Of a stretch of 64,000 nt of DNA, positions 1-8,636 are shown piece after piece (positions within the stretch are counted from its first letter, which is position 1; each line of letters opens with the position of its first letter). A program made the position numbers and the translations under genes. The notes beneath the pieces were generated by a model that saw only the letters and a list, made by a program, of their open reading frames with translations, did not search any database and was not told where the DNA came from. Source of the stretch: Chitinimonas_A lacunae (GTDB taxonomy: Bacteria; Pseudomonadota; Gammaproteobacteria; Burkholderiales; Chitinimonadaceae); the NCBI RefSeq assembly GCF_042650885.1, contig NZ_JBHSBU010000001.1, positions 3,162,001 through 3,226,000 on the forward strand, read 5' to 3'.

Positions 1-189
1 TGCACCACCACGTCCGCGAGCTATCCACTGTGGACCTGTAGCCCGGTCCGACTCGCCCCGAACCAGACGGTCGAGTTCAAGTTCATCAAGCGGCAAGGCA
101 GCCAGGTGATCTGGGAAAACGGCGCCAACCGCAGCTACGGCGTACCGGGCAGCGGGCCGGTCAGCCGCGATGAAGGGCAATGGCGTTGA
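1..189 (+). CDS. C-terminal end of a protein with a CBM20 starch-binding domain (partial)
   Basis: The reading frame is open from base 1 and stops at TGA 187-189, giving the last 62 residues of a protein that begins outside the window. The pattern VEFKFIKRQ followed by W-E-N-G-x-N-R and a Y-G-V-P-x-S-G ending is the second half of a CBM20 starch-binding domain. Such domains usually end secreted alpha-amylases or related glucan-active enzymes. The catalytic part is not visible, so the enzyme class is inferred only from where the family normally occurs. Confidence 0.75.
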   Translation, partial: CTTTSASYPLWTCSPVRLAPNQTVEFKFIKRQGSQVIWENGANRSYGVPGSGPVSRDEGQWR

Positions 190-210
190 GGAATTGAAGG
201 ATCCGCACAG

Positions 211-239
211 GAGTCGGAGGCGCCCGCCGCTTCCGACTC
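211..239 (+). terminator. Hairpin after the starch-binding gene
   Basis: An 8-bp perfect stem (GAGTCGGA / TCCGACTC) with a GC-rich loop lies 22 bases after the stop codon. There is no T-run, so it may only stabilise the 3' end or act with Rho. Confidence 0.4.
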
Positions 240-562
240 ATCCAGATCCGCCTCCCCTCTCGCGTCCACCAGCCTTGCAGGATGGGTCCGATCCTGAGGA
301 GCCACGACACAGGTACCAGGTTTTCCGTGGCTTTCGCTCGGGTGCCGTATGGACGGTTTTTGGAGGATTCAGCCTATATTATTTATTTATCTATACCATC
401 TGTTATATTGCTTGCAATGATTTTTCCTAAAATTTTCTATTTAGTTTGATTCTCGCTTACTCGTCCACTGTTCCCCTCACCTGTTTGTCCGTTTTCCCAC
501 CGCAAGCACAGGCATGTTCTGGGTTACTATCGGGGCTTGCCTTCGTGCCCCAGGAGTCAGCC
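240..562. other. Non-coding gap, AT-rich in its second half
   Basis: I see no credible gene here. Bases 360-450 are strongly AT-rich and probably contain the promoter for the membrane-protein/dgkA pair, but no clear -35/-10 pair could be fixed. Confidence 0.4.
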
Positions 563-1336
563 GTGAGCGCGCCTCTTCCCGCTTATCGCGTGTTACCGCC
601 CGAACGTGGTTATGAATGGCTGGTACAGGGTTTCCGCCTGTTCCAGCGCCAGCCGATGCTGTGGATTGTCATGGTACTGGTCTGGGGCTTCCTGGCCGTG
701 GTGGTGATGTTTGTGCCGGTGGTCAGCATTGCCTCGCCCCTGCTGATGCCGCTGATGCTGGCCGGGCTGATGGTCGGCAGCGCCCATCTGGCGCATGGCA
801 GGCCGATGGAGTTCGGCCATCTGTTTACCGGTTTCCACAAGCCGATTCCGCTGCTGATGGCGGGCTTGCCGCTGGTGCTGACCCAGATAGTGATCGGTCT
901 GTTGCTGGCGGGGGTGTTGCTGACCTTCCTGGGGGGATGGCTGTTCAGCAGCGACTTCCAGCTGCTGCTGGCGGGCAAGCGCGATATCGTCGAAGTGCTG
1001 TATGAGATCGGCTTTGCCTCGCTCTATACCCTGTTGATGACGACGCTGGTCGGGACGCTGCTTTACATGGTGGTGTGGTTTGGCCTGTGTCTGGCGCCTG
1101 CGCTGATCATCCTGGGCCGGCTCGAGCCTGGCGTTGCCGTCAAAGCCTCGTTCCGTGCCGTGTTCGCCAACTGGCTGCCCTGGACCATCTACGGCATTGC
1201 CAGCCTCTTGCTGGTGCTGTTGTCGCTGCTGACGCTGGGTCTGGGGCTGCTGGTGCTCTATCCGGTGACGTTTGCCAGCTTTTATGCGGCTTACCGCGAT
1301 ATCTTCCCCGAACTGCCCGAATATCTGGAGTCGTAA
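563..1336 (+). CDS. BPSS1780-like multi-pass membrane protein
   Basis: This 257-residue protein is almost entirely hydrophobic, with about five or six membrane segments. It starts with the short motif GYEWLVQGFRLFQRQP before the first helix, which is typical of the BPSS1780 family of betaproteobacterial inner-membrane proteins of unknown function. I chose GTG at 563 because AGGAG stands 6 bases upstream; an upstream TTG at 446 would add a poorly conserved leader. The stop overlaps the dgkA start by one base (TAATG), so the two genes are translationally coupled. Function is unknown. Confidence 0.7.
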   Translation: MSAPLPAYRVLPPERGYEWLVQGFRLFQRQPMLWIVMVLVWGFLAVVVMFVPVVSIASPLLMPLMLAGLMVGSAHLAHGRPMEFGHLFTGFHKPIPLLMAGLPLVLTQIVIGLLLAGVLLTFLGGWLFSSDFQLLLAGKRDIVEVLYEIGFASLYTLLMTTLVGTLLYMVVWFGLCLAPALIILGRLEPGVAVKASFRAVFANWLPWTIYGIASLLLVLLSLLTLGLGLLVLYPVTFASFYAAYRDIFPELPEYLES

Positions 1337-1707
1337 TGGAGCAACCGCTCAAAGGCAAGACCGGCCTGCGACGCATTCTGAACGCCACCCGCTACTCGTT
1401 CGAAGGGCTGGGCGCTGCCTGGCGCCATGAGGCGGCTTTCCGCCAGGTCAGCGTGCTCGCGCTGGTCGGCATTGCGCTGGCCTGGTGGCTGCCCTTGCCG
1501 CTGTGGGGGCGTGGGCTGTTGATGTTGGCCCATCTGCTGACTCTGGTGATCGAACTGTTCAATTCCGCTATCGAAGCGGCCGTCGACCATACCTCGCTCG
1601 AACGTCACCCGCTTGCCAAGCGGGCCAAGGACCTGGGCAGCGCGGCCCAGTTCGTCGGACTGGTCAATCTGGCGCTGCTGTGGGCACTGGTCTGGTGCAG
1701 TCGCTGA
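1336..1707 (+). CDS. dgkA: Diacylglycerol kinase
   Basis: This 123-residue integral membrane enzyme phosphorylates diacylglycerol to phosphatidic acid with ATP, recycling lipid released during envelope glycan synthesis. It shows the expected three hydrophobic segments and the signature E-L-F-N-S-A-I-E-A-x-V-D around residues 75-86, plus the downstream A-K-D-x-G-S-A-A-Q motif that carries active-site residues. Length matches the DgkA family. Its start overlaps the stop of the preceding membrane-protein gene. Confidence 0.93.
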   Translation: MEQPLKGKTGLRRILNATRYSFEGLGAAWRHEAAFRQVSVLALVGIALAWWLPLPLWGRGLLMLAHLLTLVIELFNSAIEAAVDHTSLERHPLAKRAKDLGSAAQFVGLVNLALLWALVWCSR

Positions 1708-1774
1708 CGATTTCCCTCTATAGCTGAGTCAGAAAACGATACTTGTTCGTTATAGGGTTTTCCTGGTCTTGCGG

Positions 1775-2500
1775 CTATTTGTCTTTATATTTTATTTTCT
1801 GAAGATGCCAACCGGCCGCCAGCGCCAGCAGCGCGGCCAGATCGCAAGCAGCCAGGACGGCATAGAACAGATGCCGTTCGGCATCGACCGCCAGCGGCCA
1901 GACACGCACCAGCACCAGCGTAGCCAGGGTCAGCACGGTGATCAGAGCGACGAAACGCAAAGGACGAGGCTGCCAGCGCGGCCACGCCGAATAACCCCGC
2001 CGACGCGCCAGGCCGGCCCACCACAGCCCCAGGGCCAGCAGGCCGACGATGGTCGAGCCGTGCTGGAGCCAGCGGTAGAGCGGAGCGCCAGCCAGCGGCT
2101 CGGCCAGCAGGGTGAACCAGCGCACGGCCAGCCCGCCGCCGTGGGTGAAATGGTCCCAGAACAGATGGGTGGCGGCGCCCAGCAGGAGCGACAGTCCGAC
2201 CCGGACTCCGCCGCGTGGACAGTCGGCCGTGGCCAGCAGACCCGCATAGGGTGCCGGCAATAGGGGCAGCAACAGCGGACGGGCGCCACACCACAGCCAC
2301 CAGCCCAGCCAGGCGATGGCCCAGGCCAACAGCAGACCGTGGAGGCGGTAATGGCAGTCGGCCGCCAACGACAACAGACCGACGAAGTAAGGCAGATCGG
2401 GCGCCGTGCTGCCCACCATCAGCGCCGTCAGGCACAGCCGGCGTGGACAGCAGCGCGCCAGCGGCAGCGCTGCTGCGGCATGCGACAGGGTGAAGGGCAT
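1775..2500 (-). CDS. DUF4184 family membrane protein
   Basis: This 241-residue protein begins MPFTLSHAAAALPL and contains G-S-x-A-P-D-L near residue 31. The N-terminal His and this Asp motif are typical of DUF4184, a membrane family related to YdjM/DUF457 putative metal-dependent hydrolases. Several membrane segments follow. It starts one base after the stop of the upstream lysophospholipase-like gene on the same strand, so the two are probably co-transcribed. The biochemical role is unknown. Confidence 0.7.
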   Translation of the reverse strand: MPFTLSHAAAALPLARCCPRRLCLTALMVGSTAPDLPYFVGLLSLAADCHYRLHGLLLAWAIAWLGWWLWCGARPLLLPLLPAPYAGLLATADCPRGGVRVGLSLLLGAATHLFWDHFTHGGGLAVRWFTLLAEPLAGAPLYRWLQHGSTIVGLLALGLWWAGLARRRGYSAWPRWQPRPLRFVALITVLTLATLVLVRVWPLAVDAERHLFYAVLAACDLAALLALAAGWHLQKIKYKDK

Positions 2501-2501
2501 G

Positions 2502-3419
2502 TCAGCGGATACTCTGCAACCAGTCGATCAGATCGCGCGTCACCAGCTCGCGCTGCTCCGGTAACTCGTTGAACAGCTCATGGCGGCCGTTGGGATAGAG
2601 CAGGGTATCGACCCGTTTGAGACCAGCGGCCCGGTAGCGCGCCGCCAACTGACGGCAGCCAAGGCCGCCCATGCTGACCGGGTCGTGACTGCCGGCGATC
2701 AGGCGGACCGGCAGATCGGGCGGCAGGGCCAGCGGTGGGGCCGCTTCAGCGGCTTCGAGCGCCACGATGGCGTCAAACAGCGTCTGCCACAGGCTGGCAC
2801 TGCAATCGAAGCCGCACAGCGGATCGGCGATATAGCGGTCGACTTCGGCCGCGTCGCGCGACAGCCAGTCGTTCGAGGTCCGTGCCGGCAGAAAACGTAG
2901 ATTGAAGGTGCCAAACACCAGGCGGCGCAGCAAAGGGTTGGGACGGTCGCTGCCACGCCGGCGGGCTTCCCAGGCGGCGATCCGGCCCATCAGCCGGGCC
3001 AGCGGGGCCTGGCGAAAGCCAGTGGCCGACAGCAGCAGACCGTCGAGCAGGGCTGGATGGGACAGTAATAGTGAACGAGCAACGAAAGAGCCCATGCTAT
3101 GGCCTATCACTATCAGTGAAAGACCCGGATGGGCGGCCCGGACGTCGCGGCACAGCTGGGCCAGATCGGCCACCACCTGAGACCAACCGACGCCAAAGTG
3201 GCCATAACGGCCATCTTCGACACTGCGGCCGTGGCCACGGTGATCGAGTGCCCAGACGCTACAGCCGGCCTGATTAAGCGCCTGGGCCAGACGGTCGTAG
3301 CGGGCGGCATGTTCGGCCATGCCGTGGGCGATGATGACAAGACGGCGCGGCGTAGCGGCCGGCCAGTGGTAGCGGGCAGAGAGGGCACCGTCGGCGGCGC
3401 GGAATGTGTCGGTCAGCAT
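2502..3419 (-). CDS. Alpha/beta hydrolase, lysophospholipase/monoacylglycerol-lipase type
   Basis: This 305-residue serine hydrolase has a nucleophile elbow G-H-S-M-G-S (Ser about residue 108), an oxyanion-region HGMAEH near residue 32, and a late G-S-H-D-P-V and N-G-R-H-E-L-F that can supply the catalytic Asp and His. The H-G-x-x-E-H pattern is typical of the lysophospholipase/monoglyceride-lipase (Hydrolase_4) group. I chose the ATG at 3419 because the alignable family start MLTDTF follows it. It is divergent from the next hydrolase across a 64-bp gap and lies just upstream of the DUF4184 gene. Confidence 0.82.
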   Translation of the reverse strand: MLTDTFRAADGALSARYHWPAATPRRLVIIAHGMAEHAARYDRLAQALNQAGCSVWALDHRGHGRSVEDGRYGHFGVGWSQVVADLAQLCRDVRAAHPGLSLIVIGHSMGSFVARSLLLSHPALLDGLLLSATGFRQAPLARLMGRIAAWEARRRGSDRPNPLLRRLVFGTFNLRFLPARTSNDWLSRDAAEVDRYIADPLCGFDCSASLWQTLFDAIVALEAAEAAPPLALPPDLPVRLIAGSHDPVSMGGLGCRQLAARYRAAGLKRVDTLLYPNGRHELFNELPEQRELVTRDLIDWLQSIR

Positions 3420-3483
3420 GCGGCGAGTGTACCCATGTATACTCGATTGGAGCAGTAAACCTAGTGAAAACGGCGACACCGAG

Positions 3484-4473
3484 ATGACGATGACGACCTG
3501 GATGGCGTTGGCAGCAATCGGCTTGACGCTGGTCGCGGCCGGTCTGACGCGACCTTACTGGACCCCCGCCACCAAGCAACTACTGCGCAAACTGGCTGGC
3601 TTTCGCCGCCATGAAATAGCCATCGATGGCCATCAGCTGGTCTATCACTGTTGCGGCAAGCCCAGTTCACCGCCGCTGGTGCTATTGCATGGCTTTGCCG
3701 GCGACTGCGACAACTGGCTGTTCTATGTGCGGCATTTCCGCCGCGATTTCCATGTGATCGTTCCTGACCTGCCGGGCTTTGGCGAAACCGGCGCCCTGCC
3801 GCAGCGTTCCTATTCGCTCAACGCCCAGCTTGCCCGGCTGGCCGCCTTCTTCGACAGCATCGGCCTGCACCGTTTTCATCTGGCCGGCAATTCGCTGGGC
3901 GGCTATTTCGCGGCGGCCTACGCGGCCGATCATCCGGAACGGGTCGCCTCGCTCGCCCTGTTCAACGCCGCCGGCGTCGATATGCCGCACCGCAGCCCGT
4001 TCTACAGCGCAGCGCTCGAAGGCCGCAATCTGCTGCTGGTTCGCCAAGCGGGCGACTTCGACCATGTGCTCAAGCTGGTCTACCACCGCCCGCCGTGGAT
4101 TCCGGGCTGGTTCAAGCGCGACCTGACCAAGCAGCGCATCGAAGTGGCTGCCGAGCAGGACCAGATATTCCAGGAGATCTTCGAACAACGATTGTGGCTG
4201 GACACGCGGCTGCCGCGGATCAGCATGCCGACGCTGGTGCTGTGGGGAGACGACGACCGGGTGCTCGATATTTCCAGCGTATCGCTGTTCCGCCAGGGTA
4301 TTGCGCATGCCGAAGTGGCCATTCTGCCGGCCTGCGGTCATGTGCCGATGCTGGAAAAGCCGAACGAAACGGCACGCCTGCACCGCGACTTTATGGACCG
4401 GGCCTGGCGTCCGCTCCTACCCAGCGATCCGCCCAGCGCCATCTCAGCCCAATCGAACGCGTTCGGCCGCTAA
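3484..4473 (+). CDS. Alpha/beta hydrolase with N-terminal membrane anchor
   Basis: This 329-residue protein begins with a single hydrophobic segment (residues 5-20), then has an alpha/beta-hydrolase core. It contains L-L-H-G-F-A-G-D near residue 68, the nucleophile motif G-N-S-L-G-G (Ser about 137), W-G-D-D-D-R for the acid and A-C-G-H-V-P for the His. This resembles membrane-anchored 2-hydroxymuconic-semialdehyde-hydrolase/MhpC-like lipases. The substrate cannot be read from the sequence. The first of two close ATG codons (3484) was used; the Shine-Dalgarno signal is weak. Confidence 0.8.
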   Translation: MTMTTWMALAAIGLTLVAAGLTRPYWTPATKQLLRKLAGFRRHEIAIDGHQLVYHCCGKPSSPPLVLLHGFAGDCDNWLFYVRHFRRDFHVIVPDLPGFGETGALPQRSYSLNAQLARLAAFFDSIGLHRFHLAGNSLGGYFAAAYAADHPERVASLALFNAAGVDMPHRSPFYSAALEGRNLLLVRQAGDFDHVLKLVYHRPPWIPGWFKRDLTKQRIEVAAEQDQIFQEIFEQRLWLDTRLPRISMPTLVLWGDDDRVLDISSVSLFRQGIAHAEVAILPACGHVPMLEKPNETARLHRDFMDRAWRPLLPSDPPSAISAQSNAFGR

Positions 4474-4481
4474 GGCCACCT

Positions 4482-5240
4482 TCAGAAGCCGCGCTTGAAT
4501 TCCTTAACCACATGGGCCTGCCGCCGGCTGACCGGCAGCTTCTCGCCGATCCCGTCGAGCAGGGCCAGCCAGTGGGCGTCATGGTCGTCCTGACCGCGCT
4601 CGAACCCCGTCAGCGCATTGCGCGCCACCAGACAGTTGCGATGGATGCGCAGGAAGCGGTCGTTGAATTCCTGTTCGAGCTGGGTCAGCGATTCTTCCAG
4701 CAGATACTCGGCATCGCGGGTACGCAGCGTGACGTATTTGAGCTCGGCCTTGAGATAGAGCACCTGATCGACCGGCACCAGCCGCACCCGGCCACGTTCG
4801 GCCACACTGAAATAGCGCCGCGCCCGGCTCTCCAACTGGGCCAGCGCCTCGGGGCGCGGCGGCGCCAGGTCGCGGGCCCGTTGCAGGGCGGCAGTCAGCC
4901 GTTCCCGGCGGATGGGCTTTAGCAGATAGTCGATCGCATGGACCTCGAAGGCATCGACGGCGAACTGGTCGTAGGCGGTGCAGAAGATCACCGCCGGCCG
5001 AGGATGGAGCCGGCCCAGATGGCGCGCCAGCTCCAGCCCGCTCATCCCGGGCATCTGGATATCGGTCAGCACCACATCGGCATGCTGCTCATTGAGCTGG
5101 GTCAGCGCTTCGGGTCCGTTCTGGGCCACGCCGATCACCGTATGCGGCAGAACATCCTGACAATCGCTGAGAATATCCTGTAGCCGGTTCAATGCCGGCG
5201 GTTCGTCGTCCACCAGAAACAATCTAAGCGGTGCGGCCAT
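4482..5240 (-). CDS. LytTR-type response regulator (AlgR-like)
   Basis: This 252-residue response regulator has an N-terminal receiver domain (acidic pocket DDE at 11-13, phospho-acceptor Asp 60 in L-T-D-I-Q-M-P-G, Lys in L-L-K-P-I-R). A LytTR DNA-binding domain follows from about residue 140, including the typical F-L-R-I-H-R-N-C-L-V segment. It overlaps the 3' end of the sensor-kinase gene by 17 bases on the same strand, so the two form a two-component operon related to AlgZ/AlgR. The target genes are unknown. Confidence 0.9.
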   Translation of the reverse strand: MAAPLRLFLVDDEPPALNRLQDILSDCQDVLPHTVIGVAQNGPEALTQLNEQHADVVLTDIQMPGMSGLELARHLGRLHPRPAVIFCTAYDQFAVDAFEVHAIDYLLKPIRRERLTAALQRARDLAPPRPEALAQLESRARRYFSVAERGRVRLVPVDQVLYLKAELKYVTLRTRDAEYLLEESLTQLEQEFNDRFLRIHRNCLVARNALTGFERGQDDHDAHWLALLDGIGEKLPVSRRQAHVVKEFKRGF

Positions 5241-6270
5241 TGATTCTCCTTTCCTTGCGACGCGCCGGGCGGTAGGGCAGGGTCAGATGCACTTGATAAT
5301 AGTCCGGACCGACGGTGGTTTTTAGGCTGGCTTCGGCGTCGAAGTGCAGTAGCAGCCGTTCGCGGATATTCCCCATCGCCATATTGTTGCCGGCATGGCG
5401 CCGGCCTTCATTGGCAAAATGGGGGTTGCGGATATTGATATGGACCTCGTCGCGGGCGCGAAAGATATTGATGGTGATCACACCAGGCCGGGTAGCCGGC
5501 TCGATGCCATGGTAAACGGCATTCTCCAGTAGCGGTTGCAGCGTCAGCGGCGGGATCAGCGCGTCACCGGGCATCTTGTCGATATGCCATTCCAGCCGCA
5601 TCCGCTTGCCCAGCCTCAGCGCCTCCAGATCGAGATATTGCCGCACCAGTTCCACCTCGCGCGACAGCACCGACAGCTCGCGGTTTTCCGCCATGAATAC
5701 CCGGAACAGATCGGCCAGATCCTCCAGCGCCCTCTCGGCCTTGGCCGGCTCGCTGCGGATCAGGCTCAACACCGCATTGATCGAATTGAACAGGAAATGC
5801 GGGCGTATCCGTGCCTGTAGCGCCTGCAAGCGCGCCTCGGTCAGCAATGGGCTGAGCGCCCGGTTGCGCAGGCGGAAATAGCCCAGGGCACTCCAGGCCA
5901 GCAGGGCGGCAAAGCCGCCGGTACGCAGCGCCGTGCCGGTATTGAACGGGTATAGCTCGCGCAGCATCAGCCGCACCAGGATCGCGACCGCAGCCGACAG
6001 CAGCACGATCACCGCCACGGCGCTGCGATAGCCGAGTTCTTCGAGTTGACGGCGCAGCCCCACGGCCAGACCGACGCAGAGCAACAGAGTCGGCTCCAGC
6101 ACTGCCGCCTGATCGGAGAAATACTGGATGGCCTCGGACCAACTGCTGGTCGCCGCCAGCGCCACCACCGCACCACACACATTGACCGCCAGGATCACGC
6201 GCAGCAATACCCCCAGATTGCGCAGATCGGGCAGTTCGTCGGGCAGACGGTCGGGCAGGATGGTGGTCAT
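5224..6270 (-). CDS. LytS/AlgZ-type sensor histidine kinase
   Basis: This 348-residue kinase has about four membrane segments in its first 140 residues, then the His-kinase motif I-R-P-H-F-L-F-N-S-I-N with the phosphorylated His. Its ATPase domain carries P-L-L-E-N-A-V-Y-H-G. This is the reduced histidine-kinase class (LytS, AlgZ/FimS). The ATG at 6270 is preferred because the family-like sequence begins there; the upstream extension is Arg-rich and atypical. It is coupled to the LytTR regulator downstream and divergent from comM. Confidence 0.88.
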   Translation of the reverse strand: MTTILPDRLPDELPDLRNLGVLLRVILAVNVCGAVVALAATSSWSEAIQYFSDQAAVLEPTLLLCVGLAVGLRRQLEELGYRSAVAVIVLLSAAVAILVRLMLRELYPFNTGTALRTGGFAALLAWSALGYFRLRNRALSPLLTEARLQALQARIRPHFLFNSINAVLSLIRSEPAKAERALEDLADLFRVFMAENRELSVLSREVELVRQYLDLEALRLGKRMRLEWHIDKMPGDALIPPLTLQPLLENAVYHGIEPATRPGVITINIFRARDEVHINIRNPHFANEGRRHAGNNMAMGNIRERLLLHFDAEASLKTTVGPDYYQVHLTLPYRPARRKERRINGRTA

Positions 6271-6425
6271 GATGATCGGAAGCGGGTCGGACCGGGCTGC
6301 GCGGCTGCGCGACCGTCGGTGCCGGTGGCATATTCCCGCGTCATTATAGGGGCAGTCGGCCGTGATTTCGTCCCCCTGCCCTGCGCTTCCTATAATCGTC
6401 CGTTCCATCCCCAAGGAGAACCGCT

Positions 6426-7916
6426 ATGTCGCTCGCTGTGGTCCATAGTCGCGCCCTGCAAGGGGTGGCTGCGCCGCCGGTGACGGTCGAGGTCCATCTG
6501 GCCAATGGTCTGCCCGGCTTTACCGTGGTCGGGCTGGCCGATGCCGAGGTGCGCGAGGCACGCGACCGGGTGCGGGCGGCCTTGCAGACCGCCCGCTTCG
6601 AATTTCCCAATCGTCGTCTGACCGTCAATCTGGCCCCGGCCGATCTGCCCAAGGAATCGGGCCGCTTCGACCTGCCGATCGCGCTCGGGGTACTGGCGGC
6701 CTCGGGCCAGCTGCCAGCGGCCCAATTGGCCGGATACGAATTCGCTGGCGAGCTGGCGCTGACCGGCGAGCTGCGTTCGGTACGCGGCGCCCTCGCCATT
6801 GCGCTGGCGACCGGACGGGCTGGCCGCCGCTTGATCCTGCCGCGCCCGAGCGCCGGCGAAGCGGCCTTGCTCGATGAGGTCGAAGTCTATGGCGCCGACG
6901 ATCTGGCCGGCGTCTGCGCCCATCTGGCCGGCCAACAGGCGCTCAGCCGGGCGGTTGCAACGGAAATGGTTTCCCGGATCGGCTACCCCGATCTGGCCGA
7001 AGTCAAAGGTCAGCCGGCTGCCAAGCGCGCCTTAGAGGTGGCGGCGGCCGGTGGCCATTCGCTTTTGCTGGTCGGCCCGCCCGGCAGCGGTAAATCGATG
7101 CTGGCGGCGCGATTGCCCGGACTGCTGCCGCCGCTCGATCGCGATGCCGCACTCGAGACGGCCGCCGTGCAATCGCTCGGCAGCGCCGGTTTCGACCCCA
7201 GCCGCTTCGGCCAGCGGCCGTTTCGTCAACCGCATCACACGGCCTCGGCCGCGGCCCTGGTCGGTGGAGGGTCGGAGCCGCGTCCGGGCGAGATCAGTCT
7301 GGCGCACCATGGTGTGCTGTTTCTTGATGAGCTGCCCGAATTCGACCGCCGGGTACTCGAAGTGCTGCGCGAGCCGCTGGAAACGCGCCGTATCGTGATT
7401 TCGCGGGCGGCACGCCAGGCCGAGTTCCCCGCGTCGTTTCAGCTGGTGGCGGCGATGAATCCCTGTCCTTGCGGCTATCGAGGCCATCCGGGCGGACGCT
7501 GCCGTTGCAGTGCAGTCCAGGTAGCGCGTTATCAGGGACGGCTGTCCGGGCCGCTGCTCGATCGCATCGATCTGACGGTGGAAGTCCCCGCCATCGCCCA
7601 CGCCGAATTAAGCGCCCCGGCCAGCGGTGAACGCAGTGCCCTGGTGCGGCAGCGGGTGGCAGTCGCCCGTGAGCGGCAGCAGCGGCGCCAGGGCAGGGAA
7701 AACGCCCTGCTCGGTGCCCATGAGCTGGACCGCTTCGCCGCCCTCGATCGCGACGGCACCCGTCTGCTGGAAGCCGCGATGCAAAGGCTCGATCTGTCGG
7801 CCCGCGCCTATCACCGCATTCTGCGCATCGCCCGCACCGTCGCCGATCTGGCCGGGGCCGAAACGATCAGCAGTGCCCATCTGGCCGAGGCGATCGGCTA
7901 CCGACGGGCGCTGTAG
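6426..7916 (+). CDS. comM: YifB/ComM family Mg-chelatase-like AAA ATPase
   Basis: This 496-residue protein has an N-terminal YifB Lon-like fold (P-G-F-T-V-V-G-L-A-D at about 30-39), a Walker A G-P-P-G-S-G-K-S near residue 219, Walker B L-F-L-D-E-L-P-E, and the zinc-type C-P-C-G-x-R-G-H-P-x-x-x-C-x-C cluster. ComM is a hexameric branch-migration helicase that helps integrate heterologous DNA during natural transformation. AAGGAGA lies 8 bases before the ATG. It is followed by a strong bidirectional terminator. Confidence 0.93.
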   Translation: MSLAVVHSRALQGVAAPPVTVEVHLANGLPGFTVVGLADAEVREARDRVRAALQTARFEFPNRRLTVNLAPADLPKESGRFDLPIALGVLAASGQLPAAQLAGYEFAGELALTGELRSVRGALAIALATGRAGRRLILPRPSAGEAALLDEVEVYGADDLAGVCAHLAGQQALSRAVATEMVSRIGYPDLAEVKGQPAAKRALEVAAAGGHSLLLVGPPGSGKSMLAARLPGLLPPLDRDAALETAAVQSLGSAGFDPSRFGQRPFRQPHHTASAAALVGGGSEPRPGEISLAHHGVLFLDELPEFDRRVLEVLREPLETRRIVISRAARQAEFPASFQLVAAMNPCPCGYRGHPGGRCRCSAVQVARYQGRLSGPLLDRIDLTVEVPAIAHAELSAPASGERSALVRQRVAVARERQQRRQGRENALLGAHELDRFAALDRDGTRLLEAAMQRLDLSARAYHRILRIARTVADLAGAETISSAHLAEAIGYRRAL

Positions 7917-7953
7917 CTGCGATGTAAAGCATTTACGGGACATTGGACACCAT

Positions 7954-7984
7954 AAAAAAATCGCCCCGGCTAGCCGGGGCGATT
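7954..7984. terminator. Bidirectional intrinsic terminator
   Basis: A perfect 10-12 bp inverted repeat (ATCGCCCCGG ... CCGGGGCGAT) is flanked by an A-run on the left. It sits between the convergent comM and porin-like genes and should stop both. Confidence 0.85.
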
Positions 7985-8006
7985 GGCGAACGAGGACCGT
8001 CTCCGT

Positions 8007-8606
8007 TTAGAAGCGGTAATCGAGCATCAGGCCCAGATGGGAGCCGTCGATGCTGTCGTTGCTGTTGAAGTCACGGTATTCGTAGTCTTCATGGGCATAA
8101 CGACCGATCAGGGCCAGATGGTCATTGAAGTTGTAACCCACCTCGAACAGCAGACCATAGGCATTATCGAAACGGACCCGGTTGGAATAACCGTCGATGT
8201 CATAGACCAGCTTGGGCTTGACGGCCCAGCGGGCACCGACACCGACCATCCAACGGTCGGTCGGATGGTAATAGCCGATCAGCTCGATCGGGAAACGGCG
8301 GAAATACACGTCGCCATTGCTGCCTGGGGCGATATCCATATGCATATTGGCCGTCAGCTTGATCGACGCCGGCAGTTCGTGGTCGCGCCACACTACGCCA
8401 GCACCAAACTGGACCAGGGCACCGGTGCGGATCGACTTGCTGCTGCCGTTGGTATAGCGCACGGTGCTCAGCTTATCGCCACCGCCGGTCAAGCCGCCGG
8501 TCATGACAAAGCGCAGGCCCGAATGCTGGCCGGTCGGAGCGGCCATGGCTGCGCCGGATAGCGTCAGTGCCAAGGTCGCGAACAGGGTCTTGAGCGTTTT
8601 GGACAA
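8007..8606 (-). CDS. YfaZ-like outer-membrane beta-barrel protein
   Basis: This 199-residue protein has a clear Sec signal peptide ending A-A-M-A-A (cleavage near residue 22) and alternating beta-strand sequence throughout. It ends in the aromatic outer-membrane signature L-M-L-D-Y-R-F. The shared motif R-F-P-I-E-L-I-G-Y-Y-H and overall length resemble YfaZ-family small barrels. It is a close relative of the gene immediately upstream (8637-9257), sharing the G-G-D-K-L-x-x-x-x-Y-T-N-G start and the S-H-x-G-L-M-L-D end. Function is unknown. Confidence 0.8.
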   Translation of the reverse strand: MSKTLKTLFATLALTLSGAAMAAPTGQHSGLRFVMTGGLTGGGDKLSTVRYTNGSSKSIRTGALVQFGAGVVWRDHELPASIKLTANMHMDIAPGSNGDVYFRRFPIELIGYYHPTDRWMVGVGARWAVKPKLVYDIDGYSNRVRFDNAYGLLFEVGYNFNDHLALIGRYAHEDYEYRDFNSNDSIDGSHLGLMLDYRF

Positions 8607-8636
8607 CGTGGTTTCCTTTCCTTGTTCATTGGTATG